From: Streptomyces sp. NBC_00433 | GTDB lineage: Bacteria > Actinomycetota > Actinomycetes > Streptomycetales > Streptomycetaceae | DNA length: 64,000 nucleotides | Assembly: GCA_036015235.1 (NCBI GenBank) | Contig: CP107926.1 | Coordinates: 3,600,001 to 3,664,000 of the forward strand | Direction of reading: 5' to 3' | Shown: positions 54,696-63,600 of the stretch, in pieces | Layout: every line of letters starts with the position of its first letter | Numbering within the stretch: position 1 is the first letter of the stretch | Program-made: the position numbers and the translations under genes | The notes under the pieces: generated by a model | What the model was told of the DNA's origin: nothing | The model's database searches: none | The model's input: only the letters and a program-made list of their open reading frames with translations

Positions 54696-55157
54696 GTGCG
54701 CAGAGGTATAGCCGTCGGCACCGCCGTGGTCCTGGTGCTCGAAGCCCTCACGATCGGCTTCGTGAACTGGATCCTGGGCCTGGCCGTACGGCACCAGAAG
54801 ATGTCGCTCGGCGGGCTCGACCCGGACGCCATGGCCGCCGGCTCGTGGGTGGGCGGCGGGCTGTTCGCCCTCTTCCTGATCGCCTGCGCGGTCCTGGTGG
54901 CCAGAATCGCGGCGCGCGACCGGATGACCGGCCGGGTGGGCCGCATCGTGCTCATCGTCTGCGCGGTGGTCCACGGCGTGGTCGGCGCGGTCGTGGTCGG
55001 CCTCGTCGGCTGGTACGCCTTCGTGGTGCTGATGCTGATCCTCGCCCTGCTGGTCGGCACCCTGCTGCTCTACGCGCCCGAGGACCGCCCGGACACCGCA
55101 CCGCCCGCCGCGCCGCCGGCCCCGCCCGGCACCCCGGTCACGTCCACAGGTCCGTGA
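54696..55157 (+). CDS. Four-helix membrane protein
   Basis: This 153-residue protein has four membrane helices (about 4-26, 48-70, 80-101, 105-127) and a Pro-rich cytoplasmic tail. I recognise no family beyond small actinobacterial membrane proteins found at the maf/acc locus. GTG at 54696 follows GGAGGGGG. Its 3' end overlaps maf by 20 bp tail to tail. Confidence 0.8.
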   Translation: MRRGIAVGTAVVLVLEALTIGFVNWILGLAVRHQKMSLGGLDPDAMAAGSWVGGGLFALFLIACAVLVARIAARDRMTGRVGRIVLIVCAVVHGVVGAVVVGLVGWYAFVVLMLILALLVGTLLLYAPEDRPDTAPPAAPPAPPGTPVTSTGP

Positions 55158-55746
55158 TCCGCACCCCGAGGTCGGACAGCAGCGAACGCAGCAGCGGCAG
55201 CGACAGGCCGATGACATTGCCCGGGTCGCCGTCGACGCCCTCCACGAAGGGCGCGGAGCGGCCGTCCAGGGTGAAGGCGCCCGCCACATACAGCGGTTCG
55301 CCGCTGGCCACGTAGGCGGCGACCTCGGCGTCGTCCGGGGTGCCGAACCGCACGGTCGTGGACGCCGTCGCGGACACCCGGCGGCCGCTCGCGGTGTCGA
55401 CCACGCAGTGGCCGGTGCGCAGCACGCCCGAGCGGCCGCGCATCGCCCGCCAGCGGGCGGTCGCCTCGGCCGCGTCGGCCGGCTTGCCCAGCGCCTCACC
55501 GTCCAGGTCGAGCACCGAGTCGCAGCCCACGACGATCTCGCCGCCGTCCAGCATGCCGCCGGACACCACGGCGGCGGCCTTCGCCTCGGCCAGCACCCGG
55601 GCCAGCTCGGCGGGGCTCTCCGCGCTGATCGCGTCCTCGTCCACCCCGCTGACCACGACCCGCGGGTCGAACCCGGCCTGCTTCAACAGGCCGAGCCTGG
55701 CGGGGGATGCGGAGGCGAGCACGAGCACGCGGCGATTCGACGTCAT
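55138..55746 (-). CDS. maf: Maf-like nucleoside triphosphate pyrophosphatase
   Basis: This 202-residue protein starts with the family hallmark [16 protein letters not shown]. Further motifs are [15 protein letters not shown] and [17 protein letters not shown], with [14 protein letters not shown] near the C-terminus. Maf proteins hydrolyse modified or standard NTPs/dTTP to monophosphates for pool cleaning. It lies within the acyl-CoA carboxylase gene set on the same strand. Confidence 0.9.
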   Translation of the reverse strand: MTSNRRVLVLASASPARLGLLKQAGFDPRVVVSGVDEDAISAESPAELARVLAEAKAAAVVSGGMLDGGEIVVGCDSVLDLDGEALGKPADAAEATARWRAMRGRSGVLRTGHCVVDTASGRRVSATASTTVRFGTPDDAEVAAYVASGEPLYVAGAFTLDGRSAPFVEGVDGDPGNVIGLSLPLLRSLLSDLGVRITDLWT

Positions 55747-55807
55747 CGCACCATCGTAGGCAGCGCCGCCGACAGCCGGCCGCCCGCACCCGCACGGCCG
55801 GCGGGAC

Positions 55808-55942
55808 TCAGAACCGCAGCGTCGCGAAGGCCATCATGAGGCCCGCGACCAAGGCGGCGACCACCATCGCCCGGCGCAGCATCCTCAGAGCGTGCCGCAT
55901 CTCCTCGGAGTGCTCGTCGCCTTGATCGTCGGGCCACAACAT
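55808..55942 (-). CDS. mmpB: Small membrane protein, MmpB-like
   Basis: This 44-residue protein has a short acidic N-terminus ([15 protein letters not shown]), an amphipathic basic segment ([11 protein letters not shown]) and one membrane helix ([18 protein letters not shown]). ATG at 55942 follows GGGGG. It sits between accE and maf. Its opening residues, size and place match the protein annotated in Streptomyces as morphogenic membrane protein MmpB; this is from memory, so the symbol is tentative. Confidence 0.68.
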   Translation of the reverse strand: MLWPDDQGDEHSEEMRHALRMLRRAMVVAALVAGLMMAFATLRF

Positions 55943-55972
55943 GCCCCCCAGGTTGCTCCGGGGGCCATCGCG

Positions 55973-55998
55973 GCGCCTGAGTACGCGTACTCAGGCGC
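55973..55998. promoter_or_regulatory. 26-bp perfect palindrome between accE and the mmpB-like gene
   Basis: The half-site GCGCCTGAGTACG is followed without spacer by its complement, giving a perfect 26-bp palindrome 31 bp upstream of the mmpB-like start. The lack of a loop favours a protein-binding site or cruciform over a terminator. Confidence 0.55.
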
Positions 55999-56003
55999 GT
56001 CGG

Positions 56004-56032
56004 ACCGTCCGGGCCGGGTCGGCCCGGACGGT
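56004..56032 (-). terminator. Hairpin after accE
   Basis: The 12-bp arms ACCGTCCGGGCC and GGCCCGGACGGT with a 5-nt loop directly follow the accE stop. Confidence 0.75.
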
Positions 56033-56251
56033 TCAGGCCCGGCCGCCGGGCCGGGCCGACATCCGCCACACGCCCGGACCCGGGGCGGGCAGCGCCCGCG
56101 GGAGGCTGCGGGCCGCCGCCGACCAGCCGGTGGAGCGGCCCTCGGGGTCCTCCTCCTCGGCTTCCAGCGCCGCGGCCCGCGCCTGGACCAGCGCCACGAC
56201 GGCGGCCAGCTCCTCCGGTGTGGGCTTGCCGCGCTCCACCTTGATCACCAC
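56033..56251 (-). CDS. accE: Acyl-CoA carboxylase epsilon subunit
   Basis: This 72-residue protein opens with VIKVERGKPTPEELAAVVAL, the PTPEELAA motif of actinobacterial epsilon subunits. These small proteins stabilise and activate the alpha-beta carboxylase complex. It lies 83 bp downstream of pccB, as in other Streptomyces. Confidence 0.88.
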   Translation of the reverse strand: MVIKVERGKPTPEELAAVVALVQARAAALEAEEEDPEGRSTGWSAAARSLPRALPAPGPGVWRMSARPGGRA

Positions 56252-56334
56252 GGAATCGTTCCTTCCCGGTCGGTTCCCTGCCCTGATGCCCTACACGTCC
56301 CTTCTGCCCCCGCAGCCCCACCGCACCCGCCCTC

Positions 56335-57924
56335 CTACAGCGGGATGTTGCCGTGCTTCTTGGGCGGCAGGGTCTCCCGCTTGTTGCGCAGCGTCCGCAG
56401 CGCCTTGACCAGCTGCGCGCGGGTCTGGGAGGGCGCGATGACCGCGTCCATGTAGCCCCGCTCCGCGGCGATGTAGGGGTTGAGCAGGTGGTCCTCGTAG
56501 TCGGTGACGAGCTGCTGGCGCAGCTCGTCGGCCGCCTGCGGGCTGTCCGCCTCGGCCAGGGTGCGGCGGTGCAGGATGTTGACGGCGCCCTGCGCGCCCA
56601 TCACGGCGATCTGGGCGGTGGGCCAGGCCAGGTTGAGGTCCGCGCCCAGGTGCTTGGAGCCCATCACGTCGTAGGCGCCGCCGTACGCCTTCCGGGTGAT
56701 GATCGTGATCAGCGGAACCGTGGCCTCGGCGTAGGCGTAGATCAGTTTGGCGCCGCGCCGGATGATGCCGTCCCACTCCTGGCTGGTGCCGGGGAGGAAG
56801 CCGGGGACGTCGACGAAGGTGACCACCGGGATGTTGAAGCTGTCGCAGGTCCGCACGAAGCGCGCGGCCTTCTCGGAGGCGTTGATGTCCAGGCAGCCGG
56901 CGAACTGCAGCGGCTGGTTGGCCACCACGCCCACCGGGCGGCCCTCGACACGGCCGAAGCCGGTGATGATGTTCGGCGCGAAGAGGTCCTGGGTCTCCAG
57001 GAATTCGGCGTCGTCCAGCACGTGCTCGATGACCTTGTGCATGTCGTAGGGCTGGTTCGCCGAGTCCGGGATCAGCGTGTCCAGCTCCAGGTCCTCCGCG
57101 GTGACCTCCAGGTCCGCGGCGGCGGCGAAGGAGGGCGCCTCCTCCAGGTTGTTGCTCGGCAGGTACGACAGCAGCGCCTTGACGTATTCGAAGGCGTCCT
57201 TCTCGTCGCCGGCCAGGTGGTGGGCGTTGCCCGAGGTGGAGTTGTGGGTGCGCGCGCCGCCCAGCTCCTCCATGCCGACGTCCTCGCCGGTCACCGTCTT
57301 GATCACGTCGGGACCCGTGATGAACATGTGCGAGGTCTGATCCACCATCACCACGAAGTCGGTGATGGCCGGGGAGTAGACCGCGCCGCCCGCGCACGGA
57401 CCCATGATCAGGCTGATCTGCGGGATCACCCCCGAGGCATGGGTGTTGCGGCGGAAGATCTCGCCGTACATCCCCAGCGAGGTGACGCCCTCCTGGATGC
57501 GGGCGCCGCCCGAGTCGTTGATGCCGATCACCGGGCAGCCGGTCTTCAGCGCGAAGTCCATCACCTTGACGATCTTCTCGCCGTAGACCTCGCCGAGCGC
57601 GCCGCCGAAGACCGTGAAGTCCTGCGAGAAGACCGCGACCGGACGGCCCTCGACGGTGCCGTAGCCGGTGACGACCCCGTCGCCGTAGGGGCGGTTGGCC
57701 TCCAGGCCGAAGCTGGTCGAGCGGTGCCTGGCCAGCTCGTCCAGCTCGGTGAAGGAGCCGTCGTCCAGCAGCAGTTCGATCCGCTCGCGGGCGGTCAGCT
57801 TGCCCTTGGCGTGCTGTTTCTCCACCGCACGCCCGGATCCCGCGTGGTTCGCCTCCTCGATGCGGCGGCGCAGGTCCGCGAGCTTCCCCGCGGTCGTGTG
57901 GATGTCGTACTCCGGCTCGGCCAT
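56335..57924 (-). CDS. pccB: Propionyl-CoA carboxylase beta subunit (carboxyltransferase)
   Basis: This 529-residue carboxyltransferase has oxyanion-hole glycines in [13 protein letters not shown] (acyl-CoA side) and [15 protein letters not shown] (biotin side). The Asp of GGAYDVMG (about residue 419) appears to correspond to Asp422 of S. coelicolor PccB, reported to favour propionyl-CoA; that alignment is my estimate. It makes methylmalonyl-CoA, an extender unit for polyketides. AGGAGAG precedes ATG 57924. Confidence 0.93.
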   Translation of the reverse strand: MAEPEYDIHTTAGKLADLRRRIEEANHAGSGRAVEKQHAKGKLTARERIELLLDDGSFTELDELARHRSTSFGLEANRPYGDGVVTGYGTVEGRPVAVFSQDFTVFGGALGEVYGEKIVKVMDFALKTGCPVIGINDSGGARIQEGVTSLGMYGEIFRRNTHASGVIPQISLIMGPCAGGAVYSPAITDFVVMVDQTSHMFITGPDVIKTVTGEDVGMEELGGARTHNSTSGNAHHLAGDEKDAFEYVKALLSYLPSNNLEEAPSFAAAADLEVTAEDLELDTLIPDSANQPYDMHKVIEHVLDDAEFLETQDLFAPNIITGFGRVEGRPVGVVANQPLQFAGCLDINASEKAARFVRTCDSFNIPVVTFVDVPGFLPGTSQEWDGIIRRGAKLIYAYAEATVPLITIITRKAYGGAYDVMGSKHLGADLNLAWPTAQIAVMGAQGAVNILHRRTLAEADSPQAADELRQQLVTDYEDHLLNPYIAAERGYMDAVIAPSQTRAQLVKALRTLRNKRETLPPKKHGNIPL

Positions 57925-57957
57925 GGAGGTTGGCTCTCCTGCTCTCGGCGGCGCTTC

Positions 57958-57972
57958 TTAACTCGTGAGTAA
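57958..57972. promoter_or_regulatory. Palindrome TTAACTCGTGAGTAA in the pccB-birA divergent region
   Basis: The near-palindrome shares ACTCGTGAGT with the site at 54643-54655. It lies 34 bp upstream of the pccB start and could block pccB transcription; birA starts 141 bp away on the other side. It resembles operators of TetR-type acyl-CoA or fatty-acid regulators. Confidence 0.55.
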
Positions 57973-58113
57973 CGCTGTGTTCCGTAGCGTAGTGGCGACT
58001 CTGGGGTACGGGCACTGCGGTGTTCACCACACTGCACCACCGTGCGCCCGCGCGGGCGGCGGCACCCCCGCGGCCCGGCGTGTCACCGGCGGCCGCGCTC
58101 GTAGGGTGGACGC

Positions 58114-59013
58114 ATGACGTCCAGCCGCTGGTCCGACCTCGACCGACCGCCGCTCAACGCCGCGGCCCTGCGCCGGGCCGTGGTCACCGCCGATTCGCTG
58201 TGGACCGCGCTCGACGTGGCCGAGGCGACCGGCTCCACCAACAGCGACCTCGCCGCCAGGGCCGCCGCCGGCGCGGCGGAGGGCGCGGTGCTGGTCGCCG
58301 AGGAGCAGACCGCGGGGCGCGGCCGCCTGGACCGCCGCTGGTCGGCGCCCGCCAGGTCGGGGCTGTTCTTCTCGGTGCTGCTGCGGCCGGGCGAGGCCGC
58401 GCCCGCCCCCGAAGGCCGCGGCGGTACGGAGGCGGCCGCCGGCGTACGCGCACCGGTGCCCGTGCACCGCTGGGGCTGGCTGCCGCTGCTGGCCGGGGTC
58501 GCCACCGCCACGGCGCTCTCCCGGGCGGCCGGCGTCGACACGGCACTCAAATGGCCCAACGACCTGCTGGTCACCGTCGACGGCGAGGAGCGCAAGGCCG
58601 GCGGCATCCTCGCCGAGCGCAGCGGCGGCACCGGCGTCGTGATCGGCATCGGCGTCAACGTCTCGCTGCGCACCGCGGAACTGCCCGTGCCCACCGCCAC
58701 CTCCCTCGCGCTGGCCGGCGCCCCCGGCACCGACCGCGACCCGCTGCTGCGGGCCGTCCTGCGCTCCCTCGCCGACTGGTACGACGCCTGGCGCGCGGCC
58801 GACGGCGACCCGGCCGCCTCCCGGCTCCAGCAGACCTACGCGGCCGGCTGCGCCACGCTGGGCCGCCAGGTGCGCGCGGAGCTGCCCGGCGGGCGCGAGC
58901 TGGCCGGCACCGCGGTCGCCGTCGACGGCGACGGGCGGCTGGTGATCGCCGGGCCCGAGGGCGAGCAGCCGGTCGGCGCCGGCGACGTCGTCCACCTGCG
59001 GCCCTCCAGGTGA
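58114..59013 (+). CDS. birA: Biotin-[acetyl-CoA carboxylase] ligase
   Basis: This 299-residue group I biotin ligase attaches biotin to the carrier Lys of AccA2. Motifs are AEEQTAGRGRLDRRW (biotinyl-AMP loop), GLFFSVLLRP, LKWPNDLLV and KAGGILAE. There is no N-terminal DNA-binding domain, so it is not a repressor like E. coli BirA. It is divergent from pccB, directly beside the genes it serves. Confidence 0.92.
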   Translation: MTSSRWSDLDRPPLNAAALRRAVVTADSLWTALDVAEATGSTNSDLAARAAAGAAEGAVLVAEEQTAGRGRLDRRWSAPARSGLFFSVLLRPGEAAPAPEGRGGTEAAAGVRAPVPVHRWGWLPLLAGVATATALSRAAGVDTALKWPNDLLVTVDGEERKAGGILAERSGGTGVVIGIGVNVSLRTAELPVPTATSLALAGAPGTDRDPLLRAVLRSLADWYDAWRAADGDPAASRLQQTYAAGCATLGRQVRAELPGGRELAGTAVAVDGDGRLVIAGPEGEQPVGAGDVVHLRPSR

Positions 59014-59131
59014 CGCCGGCCGCCGGTGTCCCGGTGAGAGTGAGCTGCGGCACACCTGCCGTATCGTGGACTCGCTGCGTCGTCTCGATGATCGGAAGGG
59101 CTGTGCGCAGGAGTTCCTCAGGGGCCGGGCG

Positions 59132-60247
59132 ATGAGCGTGGACGACCCGGGCCCACCCGTTCCGGACGAGCCGTCCGACGTCGATCCTGGTGCGGAAGCC
59201 GACCCGGACGGCGAGGCCGTCACGGACACCGGCGAGCATCCGCTCGCCCTGCGGCTCGAACAGCTCATCCTCGGCGCACCCCGCCGCTACACCCCCTTCC
59301 AGGCGGCCCGCACCGCCGGGGTCTCCATGGATCTGGCCGCCCGCTTCTGGCGTGCCATGGGCTTCGCCGACATCGGGCAGGCCAGGGCGCTCACCGAGGC
59401 CGACGTGCTCGCGCTGCGGCGGCTCGCCGGCCTGGTCGAGGCCGGGCTGCTCTCGGAGTCGATGGCCATCCAGGTGGCCCGCTCCACCGGGCAGACCACC
59501 GCCCGGCTCGCGGACTGGCAGACCGACTCCTTCCTCGAAGGCCTCACCGAGCCGCCCGAGCCCGGCATGACCCGCGCGGAGGTCGCCTACCCGCTGGTCG
59601 AGCTGCTGCTGCCGGAGCTGGAGGAATTCCTCATCTACGTGTGGCGCCGCCAGGTCGCGGCCGCCACCAGCCGGGTCGTCCAGTCCGACGACGAGGAGGC
59701 CGTGGACCGCCGGCTCGCCGTCGGCTTCGCCGACCTGGTCGGCTTCACGCGGCTCACCCGGCGCCTTGAGGAGGAGGAGCTGGGCGAGCTGGTCGAGGCC
59801 TTCGAGACGACGGCCGCCGACCAGGTCGCCGCGTACGGCGGCCGGCTGATCAAGACCCTCGGCGACGAGGTGCTCTTCGTCGCCGACGACCCGGGTACGG
59901 CCTCCGAGATCGGCATACGGCTCATCGAGACGATGACCGGCGACGAGTCGATGCCGGCGCTCCGGGTGGGCATGGCCTTCGGCACGGTCACCACCCGCAT
60001 GGGCGATGTCTTCGGCACGACGGTGAATCTGGCGTCCCGGCTGACCTCCATAGCGCCGCGGGACGCCGTCCTGGTCGACGGCGACTTCGCCGAGGCCCTC
60101 GGCGAGGCCGGGGACGCGCCGCTGTCGGAGGCGGACGTGGACGCGGCGGACTCGGAGAAATACCGCTTCGCGCTCCAGCCGATGTGGCGCCGCCCGGTCC
60201 GCGGCCTCGGCGTGGTCGAGCCGTGGCTGCTCACCCGGCGCGGGTGA
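59132..60247 (+). CDS. cya: Class III adenylate cyclase
   Basis: This 371-residue soluble cyclase has an N-terminal regulatory domain (about 30-160, TPFQAARTAGVSMDLAARFW) and a class III catalytic domain: FADLVGFTRLTRRLEEEEL holds the metal-binding Asp, ATKTL-type segment GGRLIKTLGDEVLFVA, and DVFGTTVNLASRLTS the transition-state residues. It makes cAMP, needed for germination and development in Streptomyces. ATG 59132 is used; GTG 59103 is possible. Confidence 0.9.
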   Translation: MSVDDPGPPVPDEPSDVDPGAEADPDGEAVTDTGEHPLALRLEQLILGAPRRYTPFQAARTAGVSMDLAARFWRAMGFADIGQARALTEADVLALRRLAGLVEAGLLSESMAIQVARSTGQTTARLADWQTDSFLEGLTEPPEPGMTRAEVAYPLVELLLPELEEFLIYVWRRQVAAATSRVVQSDDEEAVDRRLAVGFADLVGFTRLTRRLEEEELGELVEAFETTAADQVAAYGGRLIKTLGDEVLFVADDPGTASEIGIRLIETMTGDESMPALRVGMAFGTVTTRMGDVFGTTVNLASRLTSIAPRDAVLVDGDFAEALGEAGDAPLSEADVDAADSEKYRFALQPMWRRPVRGLGVVEPWLLTRRG

Positions 60248-60360
60248 GCGGCCCTCCGCACCGGGGGCGCTGACCGCCCCTCACGGCGGCTGCCGCTCCT
60301 CACGGGCTGGTCGCGCCCCGCGCGACGCCGACCGCAGACCCGCCGCTCCAGGGGGCAGCC

Positions 60361-61239
60361 CTAGGGTCGGCGGAGGTCTGCCAGCCGGGGGACGGTCGGG
60401 GGGCGCAGGGGGTGCGGGCGGCGGGGGGTGGGGACGGGTGGAGGCGCCTCGGCCGACGAAGCGGGGGCCACCGCGAGCTGGACGCCGCGGTCGGCGAGTG
60501 CCTGGAGTTCGGTCGCCGCGCGGTCGTCGCCGGGCGGCGGCTCGTCGGTCACCAGATGGGTGATCAGGTCGGTCGGCACCGTCTGGAACATGGTGTCGGA
60601 CCCGAGCTTGGTGTGGTCGGCCAGGACCACGACCTCCGCGGCGGCCTGGACCAGCGCCCGGTCGACGCTGGCCGACAGCATGTTGGACGTGGACAGCCCG
60701 CGCTCGGCGGTGAGCCCGGCGCCGGACAGGAAGGCCCGGGAGACCCGCAGCCCTTGCAGGGACTGCTCGGCACCGCTGCCGACCAGGCCGTAGTTGGAGC
60801 CGCGCAGGGTGCCGCCGGTCATGACGACCTCGACCCGGTTGGCATGTGCCAGCGCCTGGGCGACCAGCAGCGAGTTGGTGACCACGGTGAGCCCCGGAAC
60901 CCGGGCGAGCCGCCGGGCCAGCTCCTGCGTCGTGGTGCCCGCGCCGACGACGATGGCTTCGCCCTCGTCCACGAGCGAGGCCGCGAGATCGGCGATGGCC
61001 GTCTTCTCCGCGGTCGCTAGATGGGATTTCTGCGGAAAGCCGGACTCACGGGTGAAGCCACCCGGCAAGACCGCACCGCCGTGCCGGCGGTCCAGCAGTC
61101 CTTCTGCCTCCAGCGCCCGCACATCGCGGCGCACGGTCACTTCGGAGGTCTGGACGACGCGGGCGAGTTCCCGGAGCGATACCGCTCCGTTGGCTCGCAC
61201 CATTTCGAGGATCAATTGGCGACGTTCTGCAGCGAACAC
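60361..61239 (-). CDS. DeoR family transcriptional regulator
   Basis: This 292-residue protein has the DeoR winged helix (RRQLILEMVRANGAVSLREL, TSEVTVRRDVRALEAEGLL) and the sugar-phosphate sensor domain (VGAGTTTQELARRL, VVLADHTKLGSD). The C-terminus is an unusual Pro-rich tail of about 35 residues. GTG 61239 gives the family start FAAERRQ, with no clear ribosome site, so the message may be nearly leaderless. The target is unknown; nucleoside or sugar genes nearby (pnp) are possible. Confidence 0.85.
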   Translation of the reverse strand: MFAAERRQLILEMVRANGAVSLRELARVVQTSEVTVRRDVRALEAEGLLDRRHGGAVLPGGFTRESGFPQKSHLATAEKTAIADLAASLVDEGEAIVVGAGTTTQELARRLARVPGLTVVTNSLLVAQALAHANRVEVVMTGGTLRGSNYGLVGSGAEQSLQGLRVSRAFLSGAGLTAERGLSTSNMLSASVDRALVQAAAEVVVLADHTKLGSDTMFQTVPTDLITHLVTDEPPPGDDRAATELQALADRGVQLAVAPASSAEAPPPVPTPRRPHPLRPPTVPRLADLRRP

Positions 61240-61433
61240 GGAACCGACAGTAACCCCAACCACAGCTGCTTTCAGCGTTTTGCACCAGATGACGGAAGTT
61301 GCACGAGAATCAGACCGTCCCGTGCTATGCGCCGACCGTACGTTCGCTTGCGCCGCCCGCACGGCCCCCGCCCGTACGTCCGCCCCCCGCCCGTACGTCC
61401 CACGCGCGCCCCCGGGCGGGGCAGGGGCCGGGC

Positions 61434-62894
61434 CTACGACAGGCCTTGGTCCTGGCTGTCGGCCTTGCGGTTGTGCAGCTGCCGCGCGACCTCGGCGATC
61501 GAGCCGGACAGCGACGGGTAGACGGTGAAGGTGTTGGCGATCTGCTCGACCGTCAGGTTGTTGTCGACCGCGATCGAGATGGGGTGGATCAGCTCGCTCG
61601 CCTTGGGCGCGACGACCACACCGCCGACCACGATGCCGGTGCCCGGCCGGCAGAAGATCTTGACGAAGCCGTCCCTGATGCCCTGCATCTTGGCCCGCGG
61701 ATTGCGCAGCAGCGGCAGCTTCACCAGCCGGGCGTCGATCCGGCCGCTGTCGACGTCGGCCTGGGAGTAGCCGACGGTGGCGATCTCCGGGTCGGTGAAG
61801 ACGTTGGAGGACACCGTCTTGAGGTTCAGCGGGGCCACCGCGTCGCCCAGGAAGTGGTACATCGCGATACGGCCCTGCATGGCGGCGACCGAGGCGAGCG
61901 CGAAGATGCCGGTGACGTCGCCGGCCGCGTAGACGCCGGACGCGCTGGTGCGGGAGACCTTGTCGGTCCAGATGTGGCCGGACTCGGTGAGCTTCACGCC
62001 CGCCTCCACCAGGCCCATCCCGGAAGTGTTGGGGATCGCGCCGACCGCCATCAGGCAGTGCGTGCCGGTGATGACCCGGCCGTCGGTGAGCGTCGCCTCG
62101 ACGCCGTCGCCGACCCGCTTGACGGACTGGGCGCGGGAGCGGGACATCACGTTCATGCCGCGCCGCCGGAAGACGTCCTCAAGGACCGCGGCGGCGTCCG
62201 GGTCCTCGCCGGGCAGCACCCGGTCGCGGGACGAGACCAGGGTCACCGTCGAGCCGAGCGCCTGGTAGGCGCCGGCGAATTCCGCGCCGGTCACACCGGA
62301 GCCGACCACGATCAGCTCGCGCGGCAGCTCGTCGAGGTCGTAGACCTGGGTCCAGTTGAGGATGCGCTCGCCGTCCGGCATCGCGTCGGGCAGTTCGCGG
62401 GGGCGCGCGCCGGTGGCGACCAGGACCGCGTCGGCGGTGAGCCGCCGCTCGGTGCCGTCTGCGGCGGTGACCACGACCGTACGGGTGCCCTCGGCGGTCT
62501 GCGGGCCGTCGAGCCGGCCGCGGCCGCGCATCACGGTGGCGCCGGCCCGGGTCACCGACGCGGTGATGTCGTGCGACTGGGCCAGCGCGAGGCGCTTGAC
62601 CCGGCGGTTGACCTTGCCCAGGTCCACCCCGACGACCCGCGGGGCGCCGTGCAGCGGCGGGGTGTCGTCGGCGACGATGATGCCCAGCTCTTCGTACGAC
62701 GAGTCGAAGGTCGTCATCACCTCGGCGGTGGCGATGAGCGTCTTGGACGGCACGCAGTCGGTCAGCACCGACGCACCGCCCAGCCCGTCGCAGTCGACGA
62801 CGGTCACCTCCGCCCCGAGCTGCGCTGCCACCAGCGCCGCCTCGTAGCCGCCGGGTCCGCCACCGATGATCACGATCCTTGTCACGTACCCCAT
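61434..62894 (-). CDS. NAD(P)H-quinone dehydrogenase, Lpd-like (LpdA/Rv3303c type)
   Basis: This 486-residue FAD protein has IVIIGGGPGGYEAALVA (FAD site), IVVGSGVTGAEFAGAYQALG (NAD(P)H site) and the C-terminal dimer domain. The redox loop reads GGASVLTDCVPSKTLIA, with only one Cys instead of the CxxxxC pair of lipoamide dehydrogenase. That matches M. tuberculosis LpdA (Rv3303c), a quinone reductase. GTG 62885 is an alternative start. Confidence 0.87.
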   Translation of the reverse strand: MGYVTRIVIIGGGPGGYEAALVAAQLGAEVTVVDCDGLGGASVLTDCVPSKTLIATAEVMTTFDSSYEELGIIVADDTPPLHGAPRVVGVDLGKVNRRVKRLALAQSHDITASVTRAGATVMRGRGRLDGPQTAEGTRTVVVTAADGTERRLTADAVLVATGARPRELPDAMPDGERILNWTQVYDLDELPRELIVVGSGVTGAEFAGAYQALGSTVTLVSSRDRVLPGEDPDAAAVLEDVFRRRGMNVMSRSRAQSVKRVGDGVEATLTDGRVITGTHCLMAVGAIPNTSGMGLVEAGVKLTESGHIWTDKVSRTSASGVYAAGDVTGIFALASVAAMQGRIAMYHFLGDAVAPLNLKTVSSNVFTDPEIATVGYSQADVDSGRIDARLVKLPLLRNPRAKMQGIRDGFVKIFCRPGTGIVVGGVVVAPKASELIHPISIAVDNNLTVEQIANTFTVYPSLSGSIAEVARQLHNRKADSQDQGLS

Positions 62895-63015
62895 TGTCCC
62901 GCACGCGCCAAGTGTTCACCGCCAGGGGTGACCGCGGGTGTTCCTGCTCAGGGGCGCCCGTTCCCCGCGCGCTTCCTCACACCGGGGTCCGCGCCGCTCC
63001 CGTACCCTCGTCCTC

Positions 63016-63453
63016 ATGTCGCTCTACGCCGCTTACGCAGGCAACCTCGACGCGCGGCTGATGACCCGCCGCGCCCCGCACTCCCCGCTGCGCGGCACCG
63101 GCTGGCTGAACGGCTGGCGGCTGACCTTCGGCGGCGAGCAGATGGGCTGGGAGGGCGCGCTCGCGACCCTGGTCGAGGACCCGGTCAGCCAGGTCTTCGT
63201 GGGTCTGTACGACATCGCGCCGGTCGACGAGGAGTCGATGGACCGCTGGGAGGGCGTGCCGCTGCAGATCTACCGGCGTACGACCGTACGGGTGCACACC
63301 CTGGACGGCGACCTGGCGGCGTGGCTCTACGTGCTCAACGACTACGAGGGCGGGCTGCCCTCGGCCCGCTACCTCGGCGAGATCGCGGACGCCGCCGAGT
63401 CGGCCGGGGCGCCCCACGACTATGTGATGGGGCTGCGCAAGCGCCCCTGCTGA
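63016..63453 (+). CDS. Gamma-glutamylcyclotransferase-fold protein
   Basis: This 145-residue protein has the GGCT-type start YAAYAGNLDARLM, standing in for the YGSN loop, and later GLYDIAPVDEESMDRWEG and VPLQIYRRTTVRV. The fold releases 5-oxoproline from gamma-glutamyl compounds; the substrate here is unknown. ATG 63016 is the start. Confidence 0.82.
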   Translation: MSLYAAYAGNLDARLMTRRAPHSPLRGTGWLNGWRLTFGGEQMGWEGALATLVEDPVSQVFVGLYDIAPVDEESMDRWEGVPLQIYRRTTVRVHTLDGDLAAWLYVLNDYEGGLPSARYLGEIADAAESAGAPHDYVMGLRKRPC

Positions 63454-63553
63454 CCTGCCGCGAACCCGCGTACGGCGCCGGTTTCCGGCCATCGCGTGGC
63501 CGGGGCGGCGAGGGCCGCCGACTGTCGGATGCCGCTATTTCCGGAGTAGTCCA

Positions 63554-63585
63554 TGTCAGGCCGTCTACGCGCGTAGGCCCTGACA
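63554..63585. promoter_or_regulatory. Nested palindromes upstream of pnp
   Basis: Outer arms TGTCAGG (63554-63560) and CCTGACA (63579-63585) enclose the perfect palindrome CTACGCGCGTAG (63565-63576). The block ends 15 bp before the pnp GTG and would cover its promoter or leader. It looks like an operator for a purine or nucleoside regulator. Confidence 0.55.
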
Positions 63586-63600
63586 GGTTACGCTCAGCGC

